64,000 nucleotides of DNA. It comes from Chamaea fasciata. Its lineage: Eukaryota > Chordata > Aves > Passeriformes > Sylviidae. The stretch spans positions 2,492,945-2,556,944 of the forward strand of contig JARCOQ010000017.1 in the NCBI GenBank assembly GCA_029207755.1, written 5' to 3'. Both the position numbers and the translations under genes were made by a program. The notes beneath the pieces were generated by a model. It saw only the letters and a program-made list of their open reading frames with translations. It did no database searches and was not told where the DNA came from. Positions 43,191-54,679 of the stretch are shown here, one piece after another; the stretch's first letter is position 1, and the number at the start of each line of letters is the position of its first letter.

Positions 43191-46014
43191 CCCCATTTAT
43201 AATTGGTTACCTGCAGATTCAAAATGCTGTGTTGCTATTTGCATAGGTGGTCTCGATGATTCAAACAGCTTGAATGAAACTGCTGGGATTTTGTTATTAT
43301 TTTGATGGGTATAATTAAAATTTGGCTTGCTGTAGAATTTATATGGTGGTAAGAGTTTTTTGTTTTCCAGAGATGGGAGCACATCAAACACTTTGAGGTT
43401 TGCTGGAGCTTCCAGGAAACATTCAGGCACGCTTTGTGTGTGTGGCTGGCAATCAGCTTTGTTCTCCTTGCTCTGTATTCTTTTCATTATGATCCTTTAT
43501 TATTTGCTGCTTACAGATAATGAAATTTCTGCACTAAAGGTGTCCCACGGTAGGGCTTTTATTTGCAGTTTAATTCTGTTTGACAATACATGGTGAAATC
43601 CTATGGCTGTTTTATAGGACTGCACTTTTCTCCTACTTACAGCATTATAAATCCTAAAGGGAATTCATTTAATGCTTTTGATTTAATTAATGCTTTGCTA
43701 AAAAATACACAGAGAAACACAATATTCAGTTTTACCTTTCTCTGTTAGTGATAAATCAGGCAGAGTCCAAGCTGCTGGTCCCAGGTTCTCCTGCCCACTG
43801 GGCCATAATAGTGACTCCTTTTTTCTTCTGATCTGCTCATCGATTAAAACAAATTCCTGGCTGATTCTTCCTGTACCCTTGGGTTCATCATCTCCTGCTC
43901 TGCCTTTTTGCAGAGTTGTGTCCAACATTCCACCATCCCCCTGCGGGGGACAGAGCTCTTAAAACCTCGATGGTCCATGGAAGTGTTTCCAGTGGGGGCT
44001 TTTCCTTCCCTTCACAGGGCCCCACCTCTGAAGGAACGTGATATATCGGCATGTGAAATGTGGCTGGAATATGGAATATTTCTGGCCTGTGATGCAGTTC
44101 CTGCCACAGCTGGTGACAGACACGAGCCCAAAGTGCCACTTGTGCTGTTGGCAGCCCGGGATGGGCAGCGGGCACTGCGGCGTTGACTTGGCAACTTTTA
44201 ATGGATTCGAGGGAATAGTTTGCTGGAGGATGTTTGCTTTGTTGTGGTTTGCTTTTTGTTGGAGAGGGCAATTTAATTTTCTTTTAATGTAGGTGAATTT
44301 GAATGCTGGTGAAAGTTGAAGACTGCAGAAGTCGTCGAATGTGAAATCTGTGTTTTTTGAGTCTCTTGCGGCGCCACATCCATGGGCTGTTCTGGGGAAT
44401 TCGTGGCACTGTTTCGTTTCCACGCTGTTCAAGCCTCCACCTCTGTTCTGAAAAGCTCAAAAAAAGGATCCAATTAGTGCCAGTTGTATAATTGGGGGCT
44501 GTTTTTTTTTTTTTTTTTTTTTTTTTTTGTGTGGAACCTGGGGGCTGGAGTGAACTGCAGCGAATTCCTTCACACGCTGGTGGTGACACCTGGCCCAGGT
44601 GTGCACGAGTGGAGAGGGGCTGGAAGGTTCAGTGTCCTGAAAATCACCACCCTGGAGCTGCCTGGCTGCCATGGGACTGCTTCATTTCCACACTGGTGCC
44701 TCTGAATCCCAAAAAGCTGAGGGAGTTCCCACACCCGGCAGAGCTCAGCCCATTATCAGTGCTCAGAGCTGCAGCTTCATTTGTTCTCCAGCTGCCACAC
44801 CATGAGATCATCACATGCCACTCAAATTGGCCGAAAAAAAGCTGAAAGTTCCCTTCAAAAACGTGATGTTTGTTAGATTAAAATATTTCTTACTGATGTC
44901 CTAAAATATTTCTTACTGATGTCCTATTCTTAGCTGAACTGAACAGAGCTGTCTGTGAGTGTCCTGCCTTGCTGTGAGCCCAGACCCCAGTGCAGCTGGG
45001 AGATCTTGCTTCAGATTCAGACCCTGCCAAATAGTTCCTTGCTTGCATTTAAAAATAAAAAGGCTGTTTAGACATTAAAATCCGCAGAGGGTCTGAAATC
45101 AGCGTGTCCTAAGCTGAATACAAATCACAGACAAAAAGGGTTTTGTTGGGAGGGTCACAAATGGAACTGATTACTGCTAGACAGTGTGGGTTTCCTTCTG
45201 GAGGATGGAGCTGATAGAATTCCTTCCTGACAGCTAGAAATTATAATTGAGTTGGGTTTGTTGGGTTTGTTTTTTGTTTTTTTTCTGTGCTTCAAACTTA
45301 ACCAAGCTTCAAAATGAGTAAGAGGGATGGAATCCACATCCAGCTCTGCCTATAAAGCAGGATTTTAATCTAGATATCCATGCAAGAGGCCAGATCCTGG
45401 GGAGGTGCTGCTGCCAGTGTTGGAGTCATGGCTTTGTCAAGCCCTGAACTTCGTGTGGATTCAAGTATCTCGTACAGGTCAGTGACAGAATTCAATTTAC
45501 GGACTGACCACAGATCTCATTTGGGAGAGAACCGGTTTCACCATGGCTTTGAATAAAATGAAATTCTCTTTTGGAAATGTTTCCCTGCCAGCTCTTTGTG
45601 ACACATCCAGCAGAGCCCAACCTTTGTGTGGCATCTGTGAGAGGTCTTCTCAAAGGTCAGGGGCTCTCTGGTGAACAGCAACCCCTTCCCCTGGCAGAAT
45701 TTTTCAGTTCTGACTTCACTGCTGCTTTCTCCAGCCAGTTTTTCCCTTGTTTCCTCTCATTTGCCCCTTTCTTTCTGCTGCCTTGAGACATTTCCTCCAT
45801 GATGGAGGAAGGCGGAGAACAGGCAATGATGAGGGTGACGATGCTGTGGTTTTTCAGCCCCTTTTGTTCTTTTGAAGCTGATCTGCATTTGTCCTGCAGC
45901 CAAGACAGGGTAAATTTTCTCCTTCAAAAATTTTCTCCTTCTTCCAGGTCATGTCCTGGATGTGACAGCAGCTGGGGTCAGCACAGCCTTGGAGTTTGTC
46001 ACTCCTCGATCAGG
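43191..46014. other. Intergenic, no gene recognised
   Basis: Unique-looking sequence with a T26 run (about 44503-44528) and a 23-bp duplication (ATTTCTTACTGATGTCCT twice, about 44882-44930). Reading frames here are short and unlike any protein I know. Confidence 0.7.
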
Positions 46015-46215
46015 AGGAATTTCCCCATGGAAAGGGTGCTCAGGCCTTGGAAGTGCCCGGGGAGGTTTGGATCCCCATCCCTGGAGGTGTCCCTGGAATT
46101 CCTGGAGGTGGCACTCAGAGCTCTGGGCTGGGGACACGGTGGGGATCAGTCACAGCTTGGACTCGATGATCCTGGAGCTCTTTTCCAAGTATAATAATTC
46201 CATAATTCTATGAGA
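46015..46215 (+). mobile_element. CR1 LINE 3' end
   Basis: Sense CR1: GAATTTCCCCATGGAAAGGG, CCATCCCTGGAGGTGTCCCT and GGGGATCAGTCACAGCTTGG, ending with CCATAATTCTATGAG. It is a full 3' terminus and closely matches the copy in RTF2 intron 1. Confidence 0.9.
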
Positions 46216-46679
46216 GGCCGACCCGACTTTAAATTTGCTGTGAGCCTAAAATAGAAACAATTTGACGGTGCAAATTTTCCTAACATTTTTGTGCCATGAG
46301 TTTCCTCTTCTTTTTTTTTCTTAATTAAAAGCATTTTTTTTTAATTAAAACTAATTCCAAGGAATGCCTTGGTCTCAGTGATAAGTGAGGTTTGCCCTGC
46401 CTTGGCAGGGCTGCTGTGCTGGCCGGGATGGGTGTAGCTTTTCTTTCTCCAACTTGCCTACAAAGCTAAAGAAATGCAAAGCAGCTTATTGCTCAATTCT
46501 GCTGACTTTAGCAGCCAGGGAGGACAAATTAAAAAAAGAAAAAGGAGAATATCTAGTCTCAACCTGGGCATTTAATGGGTCCCAAAATGTGCTGAACTCT
46601 TTAGTCTAAATGGGCCCTTTAGTGTGGTGTCAAATAAGTTAAAAAGCGAGGGAGCTTTACAAAGCTGCCTTCATTGTTT

Positions 46680-47130
46680 AAACTTGTTTCGCTCATGTTA
46701 AGGCTAATGTACATTTATTCAGACTGACAAAGTGCTGAATTTACACAACAGGGATAGTAATAATTAGGTCAGATACTTTTCAAATGGCAGCGGTGGGGTG
46801 GGGGGTGGGAACACTTGACTCTTTCATGCTTATGAATGGCAATGATTATTAGAGCTGGCCGGGCCAACCACAAAACCTGCAAATGCTCCTCTCACCCCGT
46901 GGATTGCCCTGCACGGCCGGTGCCACCTCCCAGCTCTCTCCCTGGCTGCTCCAGCTGCCGGTCCCAACGAGAACATGGCATTTTTAATGGCGCTACATGG
47001 ATTTTCAGCGAGCCCGGAGCTGTCCTGTGAGCCTGGGCTCCTCTCCCCTGCTGGGATCCGACTGGGACCGATAAATTATGTTAACAAAACTGAAAACTCG
47101 GCCATTAAAACTACATCGGATGAAGCTGAG
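46680..47130. promoter_or_regulatory. Candidate distal regulatory element
   Basis: Non-repetitive sequence with clustered A/T-rich motifs (TAATAATTAGG, TTATGAATGG, GATTATTAG, CCATTAAAACTACAT), a RUNX-type AACCACA (46866-46872) and no coding potential. The texture resembles conserved non-coding elements near developmental genes. This is inference only. Confidence 0.3.
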
Positions 47131-47624
47131 CTCTGATCTTTCACTTCGGACCACCCAGTTTTCATGAATTCATCGTGTTGCCCTAAACCATTGACACCCC
47201 TGTGTCCCAGTGGAGGTGAGGTGTCCACACCTCGCACCTTTCTCAGGTATTCGCTGCTGGTGACTCCTCGGACAGAAGCCCGGATTAGTCAGTCTGCGGA
47301 GCTCATCCAGCACAGCGGGATTTGTTTCTCCAAGAGCTTTTTTTTCCCCCCTTGTCTCTCCTAATATTTGAACAAGCGCTGTTGTTTAATTCAGCGCCAC
47401 CCAATCTGCTCGCATTTGAATTGCTGTGAACAGCGGCCGGCCTGGGCTGCTTGGATCTCTTTAAGCTGCAGCCATTTACTCCCCCATTGAGATTTAAGCC
47501 GCTCCAAGCTCATTTGGTTTGCATGTTCCCATTCCTTAAGGAATCATTAAACCTTTCCCAGCGCTGCGGTCTCGCTGGATGCAGCGGGGAGGCTCCACGG
47601 ACACCTCCAGTGGGCAAAATCCGC

Positions 47625-47625
<1 letters not shown>

Positions 47626-47669
<44 letters not shown>
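47626..47669. repeat. A44 homopolymer
   Basis: About 44 uninterrupted A, followed by a further A-rich tract. No retroposon body is recognised on either side. Confidence 0.97.
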
Positions 47670-47674
<5 letters not shown>

Positions 47675-47949
47675 AAAAAGAAAAAGAGCTGGAATTTCAC
47701 AGAATAGGCGAAGTTTCAGTGCCCCCCACTTTTCGCCCAGCTCTCTGCGAAGGAGCAGCTGTAAATGAGTGAGGTGCGCTCCTGGGGATTCACCTGGGGC
47801 TCAGCCCGGGAATGCGGGGAGCGGGGCCTGGAGCATCCCGCAAATGCTGTGGAATGCAGCGATCCCCAAGGGATCTGAGCCGGGGCACGGGGCTGGATTG
47901 AGCCTCTCAAAGACTTTTTTGGGGTTTATTTTGTTTTGTTGGAGGAATT

Positions 47950-48060
47950 TAGAGCCAAATGCCCGCGGCCTGAGGTCCGGCTGCGCTTCCGGCGGGCGGC
48001 CACGAGGGGGCGGCAGCGGCCCGGGCACGGCAGAGCCGGGAGCGCCCCGCGCTGGGGACA
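47950..48060. promoter_or_regulatory. Small CpG-rich island
   Basis: Dense CpG (TGCCCGCGGCCTGAGG, TTCCGGCGGGCGGCCACG, CGGGAGCGCCCCGCGC) directly abutting the G-rich minisatellite. It may be a promoter of an unannotated transcript or an effect of the repeat. No exon is recognised. Confidence 0.35.
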
Positions 48061-48087
48061 GACGGACAGACAGAGGGACAGAGGGGA

Positions 48088-48119
<32 letters not shown>

Positions 48120-48480
48120 GGAGGACATGAGGGGACAGAGGGACAGGAGAAGACGGTGGGGACAGGAGGGGACAGAGGACAGGAGGGGACAGGGAGGGAC
48201 AGAGAGGACAGGAGGGGATAGGAGGGACGAGGAGGAACAGAGGGGACAAAGGGAGGCAGGAAGGGGACAGGAGAGGACAGGGGACACGAGGGGACAGAGG
48301 GGGGACGGTGGAATGCGGGGACAGGAAGGGATGGGGGGACAGAGAGGGAGCAGAGGGGAACGGGGAGAACAGACGGGTATGAGGAGGGCCGGAGAGGACA
48401 GGAGGATGACGGGGAGACGGGAGGGGATGGAGGGACCGAGAGGGGACACAGGAGAACAGGAGAGGACACAGGGGGGGCAC
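48056..48480. repeat. G/A-rich minisatellite (GGGACAGA-type)
   Basis: About 420 bp of degenerate GGGACAG, AGGGGACAGGA and GGGGACGGGG words, beginning with four nearly perfect GGGGGGGACG units (about 48088-48120). The plus strand carries many G runs of 3 or more. The 333-codon minus-strand frame across it is Pro/Ser/Val repeat. Confidence 0.92.
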
Positions 48481-51106
48481 AGAGCGAGCACATCCCAGCG
48501 GGCAAACCCCAGTCCCAGCTCCGACCCCTCCAATGTCCCTTTGCTGTCCCAAGTGCCCCAAACTCGCCCGGCGCACTGAAACCATCGCCCTTTTCCAGCC
48601 TAATCAAAGTCTCGGGTATCCAGGTCGGGGCTAAAACTTCCCTTTCTGCCACCCCCAGGACATGCCCGGGGCCCTGCGGGTCCGGGTGACAAGGTGACGG
48701 TGATGTCGCAGCATCCTCAGGGTCCCTTCTGTGTCGCCTGGCACAGAGCCTTGCTGGGCTGTCCGCCCCGGACAATCCGGGATTTCGGGATAAATCGTTC
48801 ACTGCCGTCCTTTCCTGTTTTCTCGGCTGTTCTCACACATGTGATGTTTGTATACACTTAATATCGAGGAATTCACGGTGATTGTGACGGGGGGAATATG
48901 AACAGCGATAAAGAGGGAGAGGCAGTGCCCGACTTTTCATGGGATGGGTCCCAAGTGACAACAGCAGGGTTTATCTGAGTGTTTCATGGGAGGATTTTTG
49001 GAAGCGAAGTTGGTCAGAAATTGAAGGGTTTGTTACACAGAAAATTCCAGTCTTTTAGAGCTTGTTTCCATCCCAGATCAGAACGAAAAGCACAAACTAC
49101 TCCCCCAAGAAATGTTCTGTAAGACGGCGATTTGGCAGAATTTTTCCAGCAATGTTCAAATATTTTCTTAATAAAAACAAGCCACTCAGAGAATTAGCAT
49201 TGCAAATATCTTAAATTTGAAATGAAATCAAATATTTTGCTCTGTCGCCTCCTCAAAACAGTGCAAATAGCTGCGTGTTTGGGATTTAAATCCCATTTTC
49301 TGGCATCTGTATTAATTTGAAACATTTTCTCCTTGCAGTGTTTGGTGCTTCACATTTGATTTGGAGAGATCCCGGAGGAGTCAAGTTGGAACTGCAGAAG
49401 CAAAAGAGGGAAAGAAAAACTTGTCTTCTATTTTAGGGTCCTGCAGTACTGGAAATGCAAAGGCTGCAGAGTGAATATTTAATGAGCGCGTGAGAATCCA
49501 AAAAAAAAAAAAAAAAGTGTATAAAGCAAATGCCATGGAGTCGTCGCCTCGTTCAACTCAGCATTAAGACATTAAAAATAGATTTACAGATTTCATCAGG
49601 CGATTGCAACATTCACACAGGTTGGGATTTTTTATTTTTTTTTTAAATTTAACTTTGAACTGGATCATGCAGATTGCAGGGGGAGCAGAATGGACTTTAT
49701 TCTAATGGGAGAGAATTTGCCTTACGCGGGATTAACATATCAAAGGCGGGGCAGGATTTGGGGAGAAGATGGCACAAGGATCTGGCTGCTCTGCTCGTGG
49801 GGTTGGCACTGCAGGAGAGTCCCAGCCCGTGGATCAGGGTGGCATTTTCTCTGCTCTTGTCACCTTCCTTGTGTTGCTCGGAACAGGCTGCTCAATTTTA
49901 CTTCAGCCTTCCCTTGGTGTTTGAGGTCAGAGGCAAGCAGAGGTGGTTTAATAAAATCCCTGGGACACTGAGGAAAGCCAGTGGTGTGGCACTGCTGGCT
50001 GGGTGAGCTCACCAGTGCCATCCCCTCCTGTTTCCTGCCTCACTGAGCTGCGGCTGATGCCTTCAACATCAGACTAAAAATCCTTGATAGAAAGGAAGTC
50101 AAGGCAGGTAGGCATTCCCAGAGGTCGTATCCCTGCCAGGGGTGGGTCGCTGCAGCGTTCTGGAGGTGCGGAAAGGGCACGGGGCAGGTGCTGACCCCAG
50201 GATGGCCGAGGGCAGCCTTGCAGCTCTCAGTTTTCCTTTGCTCTGCATCCTTCCCTTGGGAATCCACCTGCAGCAGTGTTGGAGATAACTGCTCCCCTTC
50301 ACACAGCCACAGTAATGGAATCCTTTGCTGTCCCACCCCAGCAGCATCGAACAAACTCTCCCCACAGACACACAGCGAGGCAGGACACCCCTCTGAGCCC
50401 CCTGCACCTGCCAAGGGGTGGTTTCGTGTCTGCCAGGCTTTGCCTTGTACCCCAACACGAGGACATCAGCTGGCATCATCCCACCTGTCACCTCCCAAGG
50501 GAGGACATCCATTGAGCCAGGAGCAGTCTGGAGTGAAAATGTGAAAACCCACCTCTATGGCCCGAGGTTCTCCTGGACAGCTGAATTCCCAGCGTCACAT
50601 GAGCGAGTTTTTCCTGGCAGGGTGGATGAAAACATTCTGCTCCCGCTCAGCCCTCACTGCTGGGGTGAATTCTGCCCGCTCTGCTGGGCTGGTGGGGTGT
50701 CACCCTCACAGGGATTATCCCTGCTTTCCAGTCAGAAAATGCTCCATTGGGAAACAACCGAGTGATGGCATGAACAAAAGGAATCATGAAAACTGCATAA
50801 AATTTTCTCTGAGAACTCTGGTGCCTTCTGGGAAGCATCACACAACCCCCAGCATGAGGCATCCCCTCAGACACAGCACAGACACCGAGCAGGGTTGAGC
50901 AAGAGCCTTGGCCAGAGCAGCGATTATTGATTACAAAACATCCCAGAGCTGCGTGCCCACAACAATCTGGGGCAAAACTGGAGCAGCCAGAGCAAATCAA
51001 AGCAGGGCAGGCTTGCTGCTCACACGACTGCTGGAGATCTCTCCATGCAGATATGCAACAGCTGCAACGAGTTTCCTGCAGGGACTTGCCTTCAGATTGA
51101 ACTGGA
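48481..51106. other. Intergenic, no gene recognised
   Basis: Unique sequence. 49140-49660 is A/T-rich with A16 (about 49500-49516) and TAAT-type words. The rest is ordinary, with no repeat family or exon recognised. Confidence 0.65.
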
Positions 51107-51136
51107 GTGGAGGCATGGGCTCCTGCAGGGGAAGGA

Positions 51137-51340
51137 ATGCTGGCTGGAAGGAGCAGGGAGCCTTCTGCAGCTGGAATGGGAATTCCTGCTGGAAGGAGCA
51201 GGGAGCCTTCTGCAGCTGGAATGAGAATTCCTGCTGGAAGGGACAGGGAGCCTTCTGCAGCTGGAATGGGAATTCCTGCTGGAAGGGACAGGGAGCCTTC
51301 TGCAGCTGGAATGGGAAAATTCCTGCTGGATTGGAGCTCC
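51137..51340. repeat. 45-bp tandem repeat, about 4.5 copies
   Basis: Units of AATTCCTGCTGGAAGG...CAGGGAGCCTTCTGCAGCTGGAATGGG. The 45-bp period is divisible by three, so frames on both strands remain open and repeat every 15 residues; there is no sign of a real gene. Confidence 0.93.
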
Positions 51341-51359
51341 TAAAGGAGAGCTGATGAGT

Positions 51360-54300
51360 TTTGGTGCAGCAGCCTGGGCTGGGGGATTGGCTGTGAGCTA
51401 TTTCCCATTTCCTTACATCACCACAAATGGAAGATGAGGTTGGTTGTGAGCTCTGAGTGCTGCTGCCTGGCTGAGGGCTGTCCTGAGGATAAGGATGCTG
51501 CTTTTTGCCAGAGCACAAATTAAGCTCCTGCTTTAACACTTGGCCTTTTTTGAAATCTCCACTTTCCAGCCAGCTACAGCAGCTCGGGGCTTCATGGGCC
51601 TTTTCCAAACAAGCTGTGCACGATAGCAAAGAAAAGTAAACTTTCATTCACAGGCTGGGGATCACCAAAGTGGAACTTTGCTGCGAACTGGCCTCTATCA
51701 GCAGCCAGTCAGCAACACCAAGCCCAGCAAATCCCCGTGTGTGCATTTGGAGGGCACAGACACTGCCCAGAGTGGTCGTTTTTTACACCGAAATGTTGGA
51801 TTTTGATGGTGCAGCAAAACTGCCAAGAAGGAGATGATGCCACATAAGAGACCAAAAGTGTCACTCTGAAAGTCCCTGGGGTTTTATGTGATTTTTTTTT
51901 ACATAATCTCTTTGCCTTGTTCCTTCCAAAGCAGGAATCACTTCCCTGAGGAGTCTGGTCTGTCTCAGAGGCTGAGGTCCATCCACAGTAAATTGGGTAA
52001 AATTCACGGTAGCATTTGCAACTGTATTTGCTGATTTCATCTGTTCCTTTCACGTTATCCTGTATTTCATGAGAGGAGTTTTGGTTTGTTTTTTTTTCTG
52101 AGATGCAGTTTCAGGGTTATCTGAAGCCAAGGAGCAAGTGCTTGTGAAATGTGTCCATTCCTCCCCATCAGAGCTGGGTTCAAGACTTGGAGATTATTGA
52201 AACCGTTTTCACTCATTCCCCTTGGAGCATTCCCATCGGATTTTTAACCTCTGAGCATGTTTCCTTTCATCAGCAGGGATTGCAAAGACTTTTTCTCCTT
52301 TGGTGCAGAAGTTAAATACGAATTTATAGCGTGATTGCACTGAGATTTCAGAACTGCGTGCTGCAAAAGTCGATGTTGCTGTGCTCTTACCTGCCTGGAG
52401 ATTACAGGCAAATAACGCTTGATAAACATCCCATACCTTAGATCATACACTGAGCTCCAGAGTATTTTTATTAAGCTGCTCTGAAATTATTCCCAAAGGA
52501 TGCAAACCTCGGCTTAGCTACAACTGTTACCCACAGTCTTTAAAGAACATTCTGAAACCTTTTTGCTAAACAATCTGCTCAGCTGTTACCAAGTTTTACC
52601 CAATATTCAAATGACCCTTATTCCTTTTCAACCCTTGCCAAGCTGAGGTTATTAAGAAAGAGATACAAATTTAAAGGATTAAAAATGCAGCTCTAATTAA
52701 ACACATACGAGCAGTTAAAAGTCGGCTCTGCCCTGGTTATCTGTGCGCACAGAAATATCACACACAACTCAAACCAGCCCAAGTCTCCATTAAGAGCTTG
52801 CTGAAGGCACCAGCAGTGTAATAACACCCTGTGTGCCTTCCCTGGAGCTTCTTCTGGGTTAAGACTTGGGATATTTTTAAAAATATTTCAAGACTTTTAT
52901 TAAAATATTTTTTTAATGAGATGAGCCGTTGCTCTCCCAGCTGTGCAAAGAAGAGGAAGCTGAGGGTGAGAGGAAGGAGAGGAGCATTCTCCACTTGCAT
53001 CCTCCATGAACTTGAACTCCACGACCTCACCCGTGGAGAAGAGCTCTGGATGTCCCCAAAAGCTGTGGCAGTGCCACGGGGTGGGGGTGGCTTGCCTTTC
53101 CAAGCAGACCTCGGGGTGTCTTTGCGGAAAAATGTGCAACAAAAACATATCGAGCCACGTTGGCTTTCTATGACAAGAGCGAGTTGGGATCTCTTAAGTG
53201 AGAATCCAAACAAGCCCTTGAAGACACATAATCACCAAACAGCCCCGGTGATCACAGCTCGGCGTTTTAAAGGATTAGGGGGGGATTAGGACGTTTGTAA
53301 ATTCCTCACCAACCTTTTGTGCAGGCAGGGTGGAATATTTTTAAAAAGAGTTCACAGACTGTCTGTTAAAAGCCTTTATTCCCCTGATTTGTGCTGGGTG
53401 TGGACTGCTTTGGGATTCTTTTTTTTTTAAATGTAGCATGACATGGCTCATCAATCTCGGCTGCATATTAATCCTGCTTTGTATGATTCCTAATAAGTTT
53501 GGAGGGTTTTCTGCTCCTCATGAGGAATGGGAAAACCTCCTTGCACTGGGGAATAACAGGTCCTTTCATCGTGCCACTGGTGCTGCTGGTTTAACACCCC
53601 CTCCCAAGGGAAGGATAAAAGTGAGTGGGGTTTGATCCCCAAGAAGTGTTCCAGAAAAGCCTTTCCTGTTCTGGTCCTTCTGGGGCCAACAGATCACGAT
53701 TGGCTTGAACACTCACAGCAAATAATCAGGGTTCAGCAGACAGGATAACAGGATTTTCCTGCTTTTGCTGGGAATGGGAGAAGGAGCTGGACAGGGAAAG
53801 GAGAGGAACACCCTGACTCTGCATCCAGGTGAGATGAGCTGACATCACCTGGATCTAGTGAGCGCAAAACAGGGATGTTCAGAGCATCCCTTGGGCCAAA
53901 GGGATAGGGAATACTGAATTAAATAAAAATCTCCGTGCCTGAATGGGTGAATTTTTCCCACATTCTTTTCGGCTGCTGTCATTTTCTCCCCAGAGCTGCT
54001 GGGGATGGAATTCCTGTGCTCTACCTGCAGCTCCCAGCAAGGTGCAGCAATCCTCACCTGTCTGTAGATATTCCAAGGACAGGGCATCAAAATCAGGCTG
54101 CAAACTGTGGGCTGAGCTCTTAGCTTATCTTTGTTTCCAAAAAAAAAAAGAAAAAAAAGTCTGAACGTTCAAAGCTCTGCAAGTGACGTTTCCTCTATAA
54201 TTTTATCACCTTTTCTTTAGCCAAAAGCTAATCTTGACCACGAAATCTGCTTCTTGTGGATGATCATTCACTCCTGCTTGTCTGGAGGCATCTCAGAGCT

Positions 54301-54474
54301 GGGATCCTGAAGGTTCTTCAGGAACTGGTGAATATTTCTGGACACCTCCATAGGTCAGCAAAATCTGCCTTTGACAGTTCTACACCTTCTCATCTACTTT
54401 CCTGATTTCTCTCTAAAAACAGTTTTTACTGTTTTGGGTTTTTTTTAACCAAGATACAATAATAAGGAATTGAA
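51360..54474. other. Intergenic, no gene recognised
   Basis: No repeat family, RNA gene or exon recognised in this 3.1 kb. Confidence 0.6.
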
Positions 54475-54488
54475 AAGATAGATAGATG

Positions 54489-54546
<58 letters not shown>
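54475..54546. repeat. (GATA)n microsatellite
   Basis: About 17 copies of GATA with one GGATA variant near the left end, directly joined to the CR1 fragment that follows. Confidence 0.97.
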
Positions 54547-54548
<2 letters not shown>

Positions 54549-54551
<3 letters not shown>

Positions 54552-54671
54552 TCCCTGGAAGTGTCCAAGGCCACCCCGGTCTGGTGGAAGGTGTCCCTGC
54601 CCATGGCAGGGGTGGAATGAGATGAGCTTTGAGGTCCCTTCCAACCAAACCATCTGTGATTCCATGATTTA
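54549..54671 (+). mobile_element. CR1 LINE 3' end
   Basis: Sense CR1: ATCCCTGGAAGTGTCCAAGG, CCCTGCCCATGGCAGGGG, GAGGTCCCTTCCAACC, ending GTGATTCCATGATTT. Confidence 0.92.
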
Positions 54672-54679
54672 GAGGAGTG

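Noticed and set aside
47801..48802. 333-codon minus-strand frame and overlapping 219- and 194-codon frames
   Set aside because: Pro/Ser/Val/Cys repeat translation of the G-rich minisatellite; no domain, splice support or family resemblance.
50997..51647. 216-codon minus-strand frame with 15-residue repeats
   Set aside because: The 45-bp repeat keeps the frame open; both strands are open in the same way.
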